Assembly: GCF_036884655.1 (NCBI RefSeq)
Contig: NC_088327.1
Coordinates: 9,023,001 to 9,087,000, forward strand
DNA length: 64,000 nt
Direction: 5' to 3'
From: Musa acuminata AAA Group
Lineage: Eukaryota; Streptophyta; Magnoliopsida; Zingiberales; Musaceae
Shown here: one piece after another, positions 13,601-25,763 of the stretch
Layout: each line of letters starts with the position of its first letter
Position numbering within the stretch: position 1 is the stretch's first letter
Made by a program: the position numbers and the translations under genes
The notes under the pieces: generated by a model
The model's database searches: none
What the model was told of the DNA's origin: nothing
What the model saw: the letters and a program-made list of their open reading frames with translations, nothing else

Positions 13601-16600
13601 CATTTAGTTGGAAATTTGTCAACTATGCATGTACATAAGTGCATGATACTGTTGCTTATGTTGGAAAATTTTCATGTGAAAATGATGGAATTCTGCTTTG
13701 GTGTTTGTATTTCCTTCTTGTATTTGGTTGCAGAGATGAGGAAATATTAATATATAATAACCAAAAGAACTATTATGTATGTTTTGTTCATAATTTTTGT
13801 TCTGCTTTTTTGGTACGTTTTTCTGATTTTTTTTTTCAGATGTTCTACTGTATAAATTTCCAACTCAAATTCATGATTAGACATTCTTCAACAATCAACA
13901 TGGACTTGGAGTGCATTTTAGATGGACATTACTGTTTCCAAGATATTGTAGAAAATATCGTGATTTATGTATAATAGGCTTTTATTCATGTGAAATACAG
14001 CCTATGGGTTTCAAAATTGTCGGCATATTATACCAATATCCAAATGTTTCGATATCGGATGTGTTTACTTTTTTGTTTTGATGCAGTTGTTACTTTTTTG
14101 TCCTTGTGTACTGATACCACAATTATGGATAACTTGTAAGATTTCAGTGTATCTTTATATGTACTAGCTTTAATTTTTTTTTACCCAAGTACCATGAAAA
14201 AAAAAAAAAGGTTGATCATACATCTCCGTTTCTTTCTGCAACCAGGAACAACATTATGGTTCTCAATTTCTACTGTTCCTTGATATTGACTTTTAATTTA
14301 CAGATAATGGTTTCTTTTTTATTTGTTTTAATCCTTTGTAACTTGGCAGATATGCTTTCTATTTTCTATGAATTTGATTTATCTACTATAGGTTAATCCA
14401 AGTATTCTTTTGTCATTCTTATTTGATTAATTTAGTTACTTTTAATTTATCGGGTGGTACATTGTAGGGAAAACTGTGTTCACTAGTGATCATGCACTCA
14501 AGCTGGAACCGGTGCCAGATTGGATAGCTATTGTAGGAAGTGGTTATATTGGACTTGAATTTAGTGATGTGTACACTGCCCTTGGTAGTGAGGTATGACG
14601 TTATTCTCAGCCACTGCTTTCATATGTTTTCTTACAGGCAATGCCTATTCCATGGATGATTCTTTACCTCAGATTTAGCTTCCGTTTCTCTTGTAACTCA
14701 TTAGAAGCTTGCAGACATATAATCTTTGAATGCCCAGTATAACGACTTTTGTTCATCAACATGAGTCCTCTTTAAACATGTGTTTTGATGTTTGATATTA
14801 GTCCTTACGGCAAATGTCATGGTTTAGTTACATGGTGTCCTAACATTCAGCATACAAGTCTTTACATTCCTTAAAGTTGTCTATGATGTTGGTAGCCCCA
14901 TTTTTACATGGTTTTGGTTAGAAGCAATGTGGATTCCTTTTTATAACTATATTGTTGGATTATGCTTTGCGATCATGGTATTTATTAACTATATTGTTGG
15001 AATTTTCTATCATTGTTAGTGGCTAGCTGTTCAGTGATAACCTTCTTTGATACTACCAACATTGGCCAACCATTGCTACTAGCTTACTATTAACTCGAAG
15101 ATCGAATAATGTTCTAACATGATAAAGTTTCTTCACGTAGCCGGACTTATGCTAGAAAGGAGCATCAAGAGACAGAAGGTGAAATAAGATCATGAACAAG
15201 AACTTAATGAATACCATTGAAAATTAAGTCATAATAAATTGAGATAAATAATAAAATGGTTATGTTGCATCAAATTTGTAATTATCCAATTATCCAACCA
15301 TTGCTACTAGCTTACAATTAACTCCAAGATCGAATAATGTTCTAACATGATAAAGTTTCTTCACGTAGCCGGACTTATGCTAGAAAAGAGCATCAAGAGA
15401 CAGAAGGTGAAATAAGATCATGAACAAGAACTTAATGAACCATTGAAAATTAAGTCATAATAAATTGAGATAAATAATAAAATGGTTATATTGCATCAGA
15501 TTTGTAATTATCCAATTATTGATACAAATTAGATTTACAGCCAATCCATAATTGAGTACTGGTTAATCATCCAACACTATACAATGTTTCTTTTTTTTCT
15601 TTTATCTCATGAACTTGATTTCTACTGTTTGCTTGAAAGACTTCTTCTAAATTTTTTCATCAGGTGACTTTTGTTGAAAGTTTGGATCAACTAGTGGTAC
15701 TTGTGGCCATTCCAACAAAACAACAATTAAGAATTCTTACTAGCACAGCTCCATTTTTTTATAGATTAGTATGTATTACCAGCATCTTCATTTTACAAGC
15801 TCATTATTGGTTGCAAGATCAACATCCACATTTATTTACCAACACCGGTAGAAATATATGTCTATAGATTTTTCTCCTCACTGTGCATCCACATTACAAG
15901 ATACGTCTGATGGTATTACTTTTTAGATTTTTCTAAATTCAGCTGTTCACTTGGATAGACTCCTATGATGGATGAGAATTAGCTCAAATAATGTTGGCTT
16001 GAAATTTGTCAATATTTGCTTCGTGACTGGCAATTTTTCATTTGACCTCTGTAAGGGGTTGAATGTGAAAATATAATGAATTTTCACTCAAATAAGACTA
16101 AGTCATGAAAAAAATTTTAGTTGTTGTTGTGGTTTCTAGTCATGCATTAGTTTATTTCTGCAAAAAACAAGGTTATACACTAATTTCTCTCTGTTAGAAT
16201 TATTGGTGTTTTTTTTTCTGTGACACGTGAGGTTTGGATGTCCCACTCCTGAGTTTTCTTTTGCAGCCTCAAGCAAGGGAGAAAGGTGAGAAGGATAGGT
16301 TTGAAGTACGTGTTGCTAAGACTAGTTTCAAGGCTAACACAAAAGCTCTGGCAGAGAATGAAGGCGAGGGGCTCGCTAAGGTTATATTTTGGACCATTAT
16401 CTTATTATGAAATTAAAAACACATTATGCCATGACTGGAAGCTTGTGTAACTCTCATTATGATAGTTATCAATTCCATGAGAATATTATCCCTTCTTTAA
16501 CTATATTGAAGTTCTGTTACTTGAATTCCAAGAAAATAGTTGCCACAGGTTTCGTTAAATATGGCGTTTCATCCTACTTCTAAAATCGGTTATATTATTC

Positions 16601-17434
16601 TAGTGCACATATACAAAACGAAGGCATGTATATGAGATATATTAATTTGAAAATTTTGTAATAGTAGTAGGATATGTTTTGTCATGGTCACAAGAAAAGT
16701 TTTTTCATTATGCCATATAGATCTCGGGCACTAAAATATTTTGACTATGTTGACATTGAATCATGATAAGCAATTAGAGGTTACATAAGTATCTTGATCA
16801 TCAAGTAGCTATTCTACTTATACATGAGGAGGAAAAAGATCTAGTAAATAGAAATACATTGAAATTTAACATTTAATCCATTTCTTAAATGGTATTTTTG
16901 AACATCATAAAAAGTTTAATGTTCATGAAAATCCACCCTATATCAAATTATCAATAACTATACTTTTAATCATCTCATATATGTCATTCCATAGACTTAT
17001 CATATACTTGTATTACATCCAACAGCAAACCCAGCACAAAACCATTTTCTTAAAAATATTTCTTTAAAATACTGGTATACTTTTCCAATGATTTCCTATC
17101 ATGGATTGATGGACCATGCATACCAATCCTTGGCTAGACCGATCAGTACCAGTGTACCGATACATGGCACAGTATGTACTGAAAACTCAAGAGGAAGCAG
17201 AAGGAGAAGGAACAAATGGTGGAGGAAGAAGATGAGTGGTGGAAGAAGAGGAGGAAGGAGGAAGAGAAAAGAAGAAGAGGTGGCAGTGGAGGAAGAAGAA
17301 GGATAAAAGATTTGGATACTAGATCTTTTATTCAAGCAGTATTTGCTACCATTACTTTGGGACCTTTCTTTTTAGGGGGCTTTGGTGTATTTTCGTAGTA
17401 CTGCTCTCTCTCTCTCTCTCTCTATCTATCTATG

Positions 17435-17465
<31 letters not shown>

Positions 17466-19671
17466 ATATATATATATATATATATCTACTCCCTTAAAAC
17501 TTTTTCTAAATCTTAGATTTTATTAGAATGAAATAAATAATAATCATTTCTAAAAAATTTGTAGGATATGCAATCAGTTTGTCTTGCAGTAGATTTTATG
17601 CTTGCCTTGACGAATTTGTTCTTGTAATGCAGTTGATATACAGACCTGATAAAGGGGAGATCCGTGGAGTTCATATTTTAGGGCTGCATGCTGTAGACCT
17701 CATCCATGAGGCATCAAATGCTATAGCCCTGGGAACACGTCTACAGGTGATCATATTTCACACTTGAATATTTTGATTTGTGATTGCTCACGATCACTTG
17801 GATTACACGTTATATGCATCTAAAAGAACTGCAGTCGTGCCTTTACATATGAAAATTGAGAAACAATTGTTTATAGTATGCTGCCCCCTTATTAGGTTCA
17901 TCTATGTTTCATGTCTTTTTGATGAAATATTTAGCTTATGTTGATGTGAACAAACTTAAAGTTTTATAACATGTGAACTACTAGCTATTTTATGGATAGC
18001 AATTGTTACACCAAATCAATCTCTGTGAAGCATCTCTCAAGCGCTTTTGGCCTAATATGACATGTTTCTTTTTTTTCTTTTGTAAAATCTAGAAAAGATG
18101 TAAGTTCTCTTTGAAGACTCATAGGTAGGGAACGTCAGAGTAGTCTGCCACTTTGTTGTGTCTACCAGGGAAAAGTTGACATACGCCCAAGGAAAATAGT
18201 TAGACTTTACTGCGGAATATTGCAGCATTGAATGCTTGGGGCTTCAATATGGAGGAGCTCTGGTTGCTTCATTTTCTTTAGCAGGACTTGATTTATAGTT
18301 TAATGCTATCCAAAAATAGTTTATTTTTAAGGACCATTACTTATTAGATGATGGTGTAGACTGTGTTGTTTTCTCATCAGCTTATTTATCATTGATATAA
18401 AATTGTTTTTTTTCTGTAATTGCCACATCACCTTTCTTAAAGTTTCATTAAATGTCAAGTTTCTGGGGTTCGCGCAATTGCATCTTGCACACTGCCACTA
18501 AATAGGTTAGATCTTTCAACATACTGGCTAGACCTTGAGGTTCTTCAGAAGATGCTTAAACTTTACCTTGATTAGAAAGTTATCTCCAGTAGCCATTCAT
18601 AAATTTTCTTTTAAATCATTCATGAACTTTTCCATAAAATTTAGATTGTCCTGTATTCTTGAGTGTCACCATCTGGAAGAGTCTTGGATGATGATGATGA
18701 TGATGGGATGCAAGTGAAACAAATAATCGTAACCATCTTGAACGCCAGTCCTGTTAAGTGACCCTTAAAGTTTCTATTCACTGGTAATGATGCCAGGTAC
18801 TGTTGTATTTGAACATCTTTGCAACTATATAATGCATAAAGCTAGATCTAATGTTTTTGTTTTAACATTGATCTTCACATTTAAAATAATATTTCTTAAC
18901 AAATCGTTCAAATATTCTTTCTGGAAGCTCATGATGTGATGGTGTCTTTAACATCTATACCTCCACTTCTTTATGGCTTTAAAACAAAAAAGATATATTA
19001 AATTCCAGGAGAAACATTTCAGTTGACAACAGGCAATTAATTTTTGTGATTCTGTGTTTGTTGAATTAAAAATAATTCTATTTACTGAATAAGTTACAAC
19101 TGTTCTATTGCAACAGGATATAAAATTTGCTGTTCATGCGCATCCAACTTTATCTGAAGTTTTACACGAACTCTTCAAATCTGCTGAGGTATGCATCTAA
19201 TCTTCTTTGGTATAATGCATCTGACAGCGTCTATAATCTTTATAGTATCTTGAAGACTTAGAAATCTGTCTTACATATCATGCTGAACTAAAAGAACGAT
19301 AAAGAAAAGATAAAATTTGATGGACCACTAGTTATGAATTATATATTTGTTTAAGTATTCTATTGCCTTGCCTTGTTAGAATCTGCAAAAAACTTTATAG
19401 CGACAATGATTGGTTCAATCACACAATTAATTCAAGCCAAATCGACATAATTAATTGTTGATTAGCAATTGATGCAAGCCAAATTCTGCTTGGTTGTTTA
19501 TAAATAATCTGAGAGAAAATTTTGTGAAATTATATCGGCCACAATATTCCATCGTCAAACAGGTTTCCTTTACCGTCAGTACATATGTTCATTCACTTGT
19601 TTTGCCAGGTTAATGTTGGTGTCCCGTCTTCTGTAAGTCAACCAGTTGCAGCCAAACCAGTCTTTAGATGA
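7668..19671 (+). CDS. LPD1: Plastid dihydrolipoyl dehydrogenase (E3 of plastid pyruvate dehydrogenase), central exons missing
   Basis: The E3 flavoenzyme reoxidises lipoamide in the plastid pyruvate dehydrogenase complex, feeding acetyl-CoA to fatty-acid synthesis. Exons: 7668-7991, 10208-10354, 11607-11741, 13461-13578, 14468-14592, 15664-15696, 16267-16380, 17633-17746, 19117-19188, 19609-19671; 1245 nt, 414 residues, all in phase. Residues 1 to about 75 are a Ser/Arg-rich transit peptide. Then come the FAD Rossmann motif GAGVGSHG (about 93-100), the redox disulfide CVNRGC (Cys124, Cys129), GSVPFVP, the NAD motif GSGYIG (265-270), and near the end HAHPTLSE with the catalytic His-Glu pair. 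Plant plastid LPDs have about 565 residues. The part from PGFDPEI to the second FAD motif (CIGDAN) and the following segment is absent: exon six ([11 protein letters not shown]) is followed by an exon starting PQAREKGEK. Either the gene is an internally deleted pseudogene or the assembly lost exons; the surviving exons are otherwise well conserved. Family certain, functionality doubtful. Confidence 0.8.
8213..8836. mobile_element. Solo LTR (8218-8831) with 5-bp target-site duplication
   Basis: Within intron 1 of the LPD gene lies a GC-rich 614-bp block that starts TGTCGG and ends CTATCA, flanked on both sides by the pentamer TTCAT (8213-8217 and 8832-8836). TG...CA ends, a 5-bp target duplication and a length near 600 bp are what a solo LTR left by unequal recombination looks like. 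A TATA-like stretch (GATATTTATACATG) lies at about 8510. No internal retrotransposon sequence remains, so gypsy or copia class cannot be decided. Confidence 0.8.
10600..11215. mobile_element. Possible non-autonomous element in LPD intron 2
   Basis: This block differs from the intron around it by many related words such as GGTATGTACTGG, CGGTATGCATACC, GGTACCAATC and TGGTACACCAG. Its left end (GGTATGTACTGG...) and the reverse complement of its right end (GGTATGCCAGTATGTATTGG) look related, suggesting degenerate inverted termini. A similar fragment occurs at about 17071-17180. No transposase is present, and the borders are approximate. Confidence 0.35.
15066..15519. repeat. 228-bp tandem duplication in LPD intron 5
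   Basis: Two nearly identical head-to-tail copies: 15066-15293 and 15294 to about 15519. Both begin CCAACCATTGCTACTAGCTTA and share GATCGAATAATGTTCTAACA, CACGTAGCCGGACTTATGC and AATTATCCAATTAT. Only a few substitutions and a small indel separate them, so the duplication is recent. It lies just upstream of where the missing LPD exons would begin. Confidence 0.9.
17066..17310. repeat. Dispersed-repeat fragment followed by polypurine stretch
   Basis: Bases 17071-17180 (words ACTGGTATAC, GACCGATCAGTACCAGTGTACCG, CAGTATGTACTG) resemble the element in intron 2 at 10600-11215. They are followed by about 110 bases of nearly pure AGG/GAA purine repeats on the plus strand. The apparent Glu/Arg-rich and Leu/Phe-rich reading frames here come from composition and are not genes. 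Confidence 0.4.
17404..17485. repeat. Compound microsatellite (CT)n-(CTAT)n-(AT)n
   Basis: A compound simple repeat in intron 7 of the LPD gene: about ten CT units, then CTAT units with one GTAT interruption, then TA units. Just upstream (17185-17300) is a purine-rich GAAGAAGAGG stretch. Confidence 0.9.
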
Positions 19672-21987
19672 TCTCGGTTATCAGGAGGAAGCCTTCTCAA
19701 ATACCTTATAACACATCAAGAATCTCATCTTTGTTTTCACTGAAGATAACGAATTCGTGGAAAGCTCAGTGGAGCTCTGCTGTTGCTGCTACCGACGGAA
19801 GGAGAGGTTTTTTCTCTTTCTTCTTGTTTCCCACGTTTATTTTGACCACTAAACAGGCTTATTTGAAAGGTGGCATGGCAAGTGTTTTGCCTTTGTCTAT
19901 AGATCGTGATAGTTCCACGTTTATTGGATTGTTTTGTTCCACGTCGTGATCGGAATATTGTGCGGTGTGCATCAAGCTGTGTGTGTGGGCGTAGTATCCC
20001 TTTTTCCTATCGTTTCACTCTTTTTCTTGCTTCTTAGTGACGGCTACCACTGAAGACTTGGACCAGCGGAGCAATCAAAGCCACAAAGAACAAGTGGGTG
20101 ATAGGAGGGCCACGATCCGGAAAAAGTGAGTTCATCTTTTTTGTTTATATTCCGAGATGTTGCCTTCGTATTAATTTAAATTGCTATTAGGCTAAGGAGA
20201 AGGCCGCTAGAGAGGCAAAAAAAAAAAAGAACTGTGAACATGCTTTTACTACAGTGCTCTCTAAATGAATGTACTATGGTACATGCTCGCCTGTGTCACC
20301 TTTAATGATGCCGTTTCATGATTATAGTTAGGTTTGTCATTGCCAAAAGCTGCCGGTTCCCGGGACAAGTATGCCGAAATTAATTGCTCGTCGAATGGCA
20401 GAGCTCTCTCAGCGTCAGACGGTCTCCTCGAGGTATGTATTGATTGCATGGTCCTCAGCACACCGTAATGATTACTTCTTACTGCATTTTGTTGCGTAGA
20501 ACTCAATGTGACAATATATGCATGCTCTTGTCTTGATTGGTGCCACTGTTCGCTACCTTTCCAACGCACAAATATACGCCCCGTTCCTAAAATCTTTCTT
20601 CTGCAAACACTGTCACGTAGCTGCAATTTGTCTTTCCTCCTACCAGCCTATAGTTTTACAAGTGTGTTCGAGTAGGCCTTTGAAGCGAGCTGTGAATTAT
20701 TTGCCGCACTGCTCGTTGATTTGTCCTATTGAGATTGAATAGTCTTCATCGCTTTTGTCTTCTTTAATTGATTAAGTCATAACATAAGACACCAAATTCT
20801 ATATTTTTCTTTACATTACTTGTCAATTTGACCTGTTCTGACTTGCAAGATCCAAGGGTGAGGCCAAGTCAGAAAACAAAAAAAGAAAAAGTTTATTTGA
20901 TCAAATTAGAAATTTCAACCTTATGATCGTTCCGATTCAAGAGTCATCTCACCAAAAGGTAATTGTCTGAAAACAATGCAATTTTCATTTTCCCAAAGCA
21001 ACACATCTTTCAGCTTTTCAGTATATGATTTTGTTGATGCAACCTTTGTTGATTTTTCTTTCAGTTCATGGACATATTATCTTTTCTAAATGATATCCTT
21101 TAAATTTTAAAAAAATTACAAAATAATGATCATTCCAGTGAGTCACTAGCAGATCAAGATAAGAAAAAATGATCATCAGGAATAAACCTAGAAAAATACC
21201 CTTTGATGTTTGTAGGATAAAGATGAAACTCTTCCCTCTTTCTCCCTTCTTTGGAACCGGTCTCCTTATTTGTTCTGGTGCAAAGTTCAACCAAGGTAAA
21301 GTGCAAGCTAGAGGGGATACCCTTTCGTTCCTCCGTGTGTGTTGCCTTGACCCACCCATCTTTTGTAGGCTTAGTCGGTGAGGAGGCAAGGAGTAATTGT
21401 GGTTGACAATGCTTAAGGATATTTGTGGTGCATGGTCAGCAATGTCATTTCCCAACTTATGTTCGAATCTACTTGTTGTATTGGAGTTAAGGTGTTCATG
21501 TTTCGATTAGCGCTTCACATTCTTCTCTCATCATTATCAAAATTTATAAAGGCAAATAATTAATTTACTTTTTTTAAAAAAATTAGTTTTCTTACATAAT
21601 GTTACGAGTTTGAAGAGGGGGGAGGTGGTGATGGGTCTAACGAGGATGGAGATGACCAATAGGGTCTACAGCATTGATCGTGACCCTCACTCCCCTCCTA
21701 TCTCATGTGAGAGTTATGGTCAACCATGACTAGGGTTGACAAGCTAAGCGAAAGAAATGTGATTAGGGTTACGAGTAAATTTTTTTTAATGTTATGAGGT
21801 AAAATAATCTTTTTACGTAGACAAGAGTGTTCAGCGAGACATTCGGCTAAAAAAAAAATTTATAGTTATAATCTATTTTTTGGAATTTATTTTTTGTTTA
21901 AATAATAAATATGCAAAAGTTTGTATGTACGTATATATTTAGGATCTGAAGCCCAAAGTTTGTAAGTAGATAAATCCATGCATAAGC

Positions 21988-21988
<1 letters not shown>
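19672..21988. other. LPD 3'UTR and intergenic region
   Basis: The first several hundred bases may be 3'UTR. Around 20050-20125 there is a short coding-looking stretch (TKNKWVIGGPRSGK) ending at a possible donor. It is followed at about 20190 by an acceptor-like TTGCTATTAG and a Lys-rich stretch, but I do not recognise the product and could not extend it, so no gene is called. From 20800 on the region is AT-rich with no coding signal. Confidence 0.4.
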
Positions 21989-22029
<41 letters not shown>

Positions 22030-22113
22030 TTAATGGATGTGAGAGGCCTAATAAAGAAGTGTTATTGCGAACTAGCCTTGGAAGATTTAAGACATAAATG
22101 AGCAGTCCCAAGA

Positions 22114-22187
<74 letters not shown>

Positions 22188-22276
22188 TTAATGGATGTGA
22201 GAGGCCTAATAAAGAAGTGTTATTGCGAACTAGCCTTGGAAGATTTAAGACATAAATGAGCAGTCCCAAGAATCAT
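21989..22276. repeat. Tandem duplication bordered by (AT)n(AG)n microsatellites
   Basis: A block of about 88 unique bases (TAATGGATGTGAGAGGCC to CCCAAGAATCAT) occurs twice, at 22031-22118 and 22189-22276. Each copy is preceded by an (AT)n(AG)n run (21989-22030 and about 22117-22186). The copies look identical outside the microsatellites, which differ in length. This points to a recent duplication with later microsatellite growth. Confidence 0.9.
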
Positions 22277-23629
22277 CGTCCTTCCAGTCCGCGCACTGCT
22301 TACAAAGGATAGACGGACACGGCGCAACGACGAAGTACAATCGCGGTGCGAACAGTGGACAGCAGAAGAGAGGAGTGGAGGAAGCGACGCAGGTACATCC
22401 CTCTTCCCCTTTTACTGTGCGGAGTAACACCCGAACCCACCACGTTTAGTTGTTGGAAAGGGACGGCGAGTGTGCGTCGGAGAGGGACTGCAGCGTCAGC
22501 ATCAGCGGCGAATTAAGGCCTCGCTGGTGTGCCCCGCCGCTGCTCCTTCTGACCGCCGGATAGGCCTGTGATGGAGACGCCTACTCGCCTTTCCCCTTTG
22601 GACCACCTCCCGTGCCCATCCTCTCATGTCACGGTCCCTCCAAAACAGCCTCTACTGTCACCCGCGTTGGCACCATACTTAGTCAGGAATATAATCATGC
22701 TTAGAGAAAATATTATAAGTGAACTCAATAAAATCAAAACAAAAACACAAAAACCGCGTTGGCCAACTTTTTTTTTGCTAGTAGTTTTATAATTTCTTCG
22801 GAACATCAATAAAAACATAATAATGCTAATAAAAAAATATTTCAAATGAATTAAATAAAATCAAAATAAATTAGAAATCAATTGATTTACTATATTAGGA
22901 TTCAAATGTATATTTATAATGGTTTAAAAACATCACTCAAATATGAATCGAAAATGGATTTGTTATAGTATTTTGATGATCATAATAAAAAAATATATAA
23001 AATCTATTTAAAAATATTATAAATGATCTAGATAGATTTGTAATATTTCGATTAGTCTCGTATGAGCAAAAATAAAATTGACTTATAAGGATGTGATTGA
23101 TATACTATTATCAACTTTAGTTTCAACATTTTGATCCGCGCTCAACAAAATGGATAGATTAACTAATGGTATTAGTTAGGTTTGGGTTAACTAAAGTTGT
23201 CAGATCACTCTTAACATTAACCAAATCAACAAGCCTAAATATATGATATCACTTATAATATTTTTAAATAGCTTTATAATATTTTCAATACATCAACAAA
23301 AATACTAGATGCTATTGGGATACACTAAATAAAATCAAAACATACTAGAAACTATATATACTATACTATGATTCAAATAGGATAAACAACATCAAACAAA
23401 TGATGTTGAAAAATTGGTTTCACCACAATAAAAACAACATAAAGTTTACTTGAAATCATAGTAAATCATCCAAATGGAATCCTCACCCTAAACAAACGGC
23501 TTATCGTTTGTAGACCTCTCTTGCTCGCAATCCTTGTTATCGGCCATAGGGGAGGAAGGAAAGGGTCTACCATCAACTACAATGAGGAAAAAGAAGGGGC
23601 GAGCCATGTGCCCTCGTAGTCAATCGTAG

Positions 23630-24000
23630 CAGGAGGAGGAGGAGGGGGGTGCATGCCTTCATCGACGAGGCATGCAACGATTGGACCGGTGGGGTCAACA
23701 GAGGTGTCTCTTGTGCGTTGCAAACAATGACAAGCTTCACGAAAGAAGGGATAAAATGATATTTTCATATAACTAGGGGTGCTATTTTGAAACTTTTTTA
23801 GTCACAGTGGAAGGGGGAGGAGGGGGTGTATGCATCTACTGTTACCACATCGTGTGAGAGTCATGGGCAAGACATGTAGTGGTTAGGCTAGTTCATAGCT
23901 CTCACAGGTCACGAGCGATGATAGACCCGATGAAAAAAGAGATAAAATAGTATTTTCATATGGTCACGAGTGCTATGTCAAAATTTGATCTCCACAGTAA
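23630..24000. repeat. Diverged tandem duplication, period about 190 bp
   Basis: The first copy (about 23630-23805) and second copy (about 23811-24000) share a G-rich head (GGAGGAGGGGG then TGCATGC or TGTATGC) and a tail GATAAAATGATATTTTCATAT versus GATAAAATAGTATTTTCATAT followed by GTGCTAT. The middle parts have diverged. Origin unknown, possibly a fragment of a transposable element. Confidence 0.5.
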
Positions 24001-25380
24001 GTCTAGGATTATATATGTTCTAACCGCTGCATGATATATACTAATCATATTTTAGATTATTGATAATTAAAAAATAAGAGATATATTTGAATATTTAATT
24101 TGACTAAGAGAGTGTTCATCAATATCTTATCAATTAATGTTTGGATACTTGTCTCACTCCTATGCCATAGGGTAGGAATGCATAGAGATTAAATATTTTA
24201 TTAGTCATAAGCCCGCATGTCATCCGTGTATATAATTTTTCTATATCAGACTTCTATATACATAAATCTGATTGGGCTATCATTTCTTTAATTTAAATTT
24301 ATAGTAAATCCAATAAAAAATATTCAAATTAGATTTAAGTGCACTCATATAAGAAAAAACAAAGAAATGACCAGCTAATTGCCCATGCATTCGACTCCTA
24401 ATGACCTGATATTAGATCAAAATCCGACCGTCAATCCCATGTGAAGCTCGTCTGAGCCGTCGATCTCACACCTCCACGTTTTACCTGAGAGCCCAAAACG
24501 AGTACCCTGTCACCAGTGTCGTTCGACCGAGCCACCAAACACGGAGGAGCACCCAACCATGGAGCTCGTACGGCCTCGCACCTCCTCGTACGGCGCCTCA
24601 GACAGGGAACCAGCACATGCCAATCGCGTCGTTCGTGGGAGCTTTCTTTCGCCTCGCGTGACTTGCTGTGCGTGGAAAAAGCTGAACCCTGGCTGTGCCA
24701 ATACAGGGAAGCGATCGATGTCCAAAAATAAAAAACAATAATTTACGCCCCCCCCCAAAGAAATGTTTTACACGTGGACACCACCATCCTCTCAGTCAAC
24801 ATAGCTTGGCTCCATTCAAGGACGGGTCAACGGCGGCTATTGCTCCTCATGGATTCGAGCTCGAGTCAGTGCAGCCAGTGCTTGTATAGCATCATCAAAT
24901 TAGATTCGGCAATTATCATCAATAATAGGATAGATTTAGATATCTCAGACAAAAATAGCAAGTGGTTTACGTATAATTATTAGCGTAGATTTAATACACA
25001 GTACGAGGATTGAATACGTAGATATGGACTTTTATCTCTTCAGGGTTTAGATGTTATACATTGGTAGAGAATATTAATATTCTCTCACATTAATTATTCC
25101 TATTTAATTAGAAGCTGATATCTTCGTCATAGTTTTTGGAGACTGATTAGGACCGTCCAACAGATTCGAAAGATCAATCATTAGCTATACTTTGGCGGTG
25201 ATATTTTGAATGCTAATCATGGCTATCAACACCAATGCCACATGATTTACATAGTTAATGTCGATGTATGATCGACTAATAGCTATTTATGATACCATTG
25301 ATGTCGATCTCAAACACGATCAATCACGACCGTTGACGTCATTTTGTATTTGCCGTCCATGTCAATCACTCACCTTTACA

Positions 25381-25763
25381 TTGAAATCTGACCACGGGCG
25401 CTCATCTCTTCGGGGCACGATCTTTGATGCGTCCATGATCGATCGATTCGGAGATGATCACGATTGATGTAGAGCGATCTTCTCCGTCCGTAGTCGGACC
25501 GTGGAGAGAAGGATGGTACGGATCGTCCGTGAGGTCGATCATGATCACCAGCGCGAATTTTAATGCGATCTTTGAAATCTGACGACGGACGTTGATCTCT
25601 TCTCGCACGGTTTTTGATGCGTCCATCATGGCTTGAGGGGTTGATCTTGATCGTCCATGATTTGGAAGAGCGATCTCTTTTTTGCATGCGTCGTCGAAGA
25701 AGAGGGGGGAACAGATCGTCCGTCAGGCCGATCATGATCAGCAGCACGATTTTGAATGCGATC
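25381..25763. repeat. GATC-rich tandem duplication, period 191 bp
   Basis: Copy one is 25381-25570 and copy two 25572-25763. Both start TTGAAATCTGAC, contain TTTTTGATGCGTCCAT or TCTTTGATGCGTCCAT and GATCGTCCGT, and end AATGCGATC. Divergence is moderate, perhaps a quarter of positions. The minus strand is open over both copies and gives a repeated Arg-rich peptide (DHDRPHGRS), but the bias is compositional and I do not call a gene. Confidence 0.75.

Noticed and set aside
17088..17398. Glu/Arg-rich and Phe/Leu-rich frames near a purine stretch
   Set aside because: Pure low-complexity GAA/AGG repeats give open frames on both strands.
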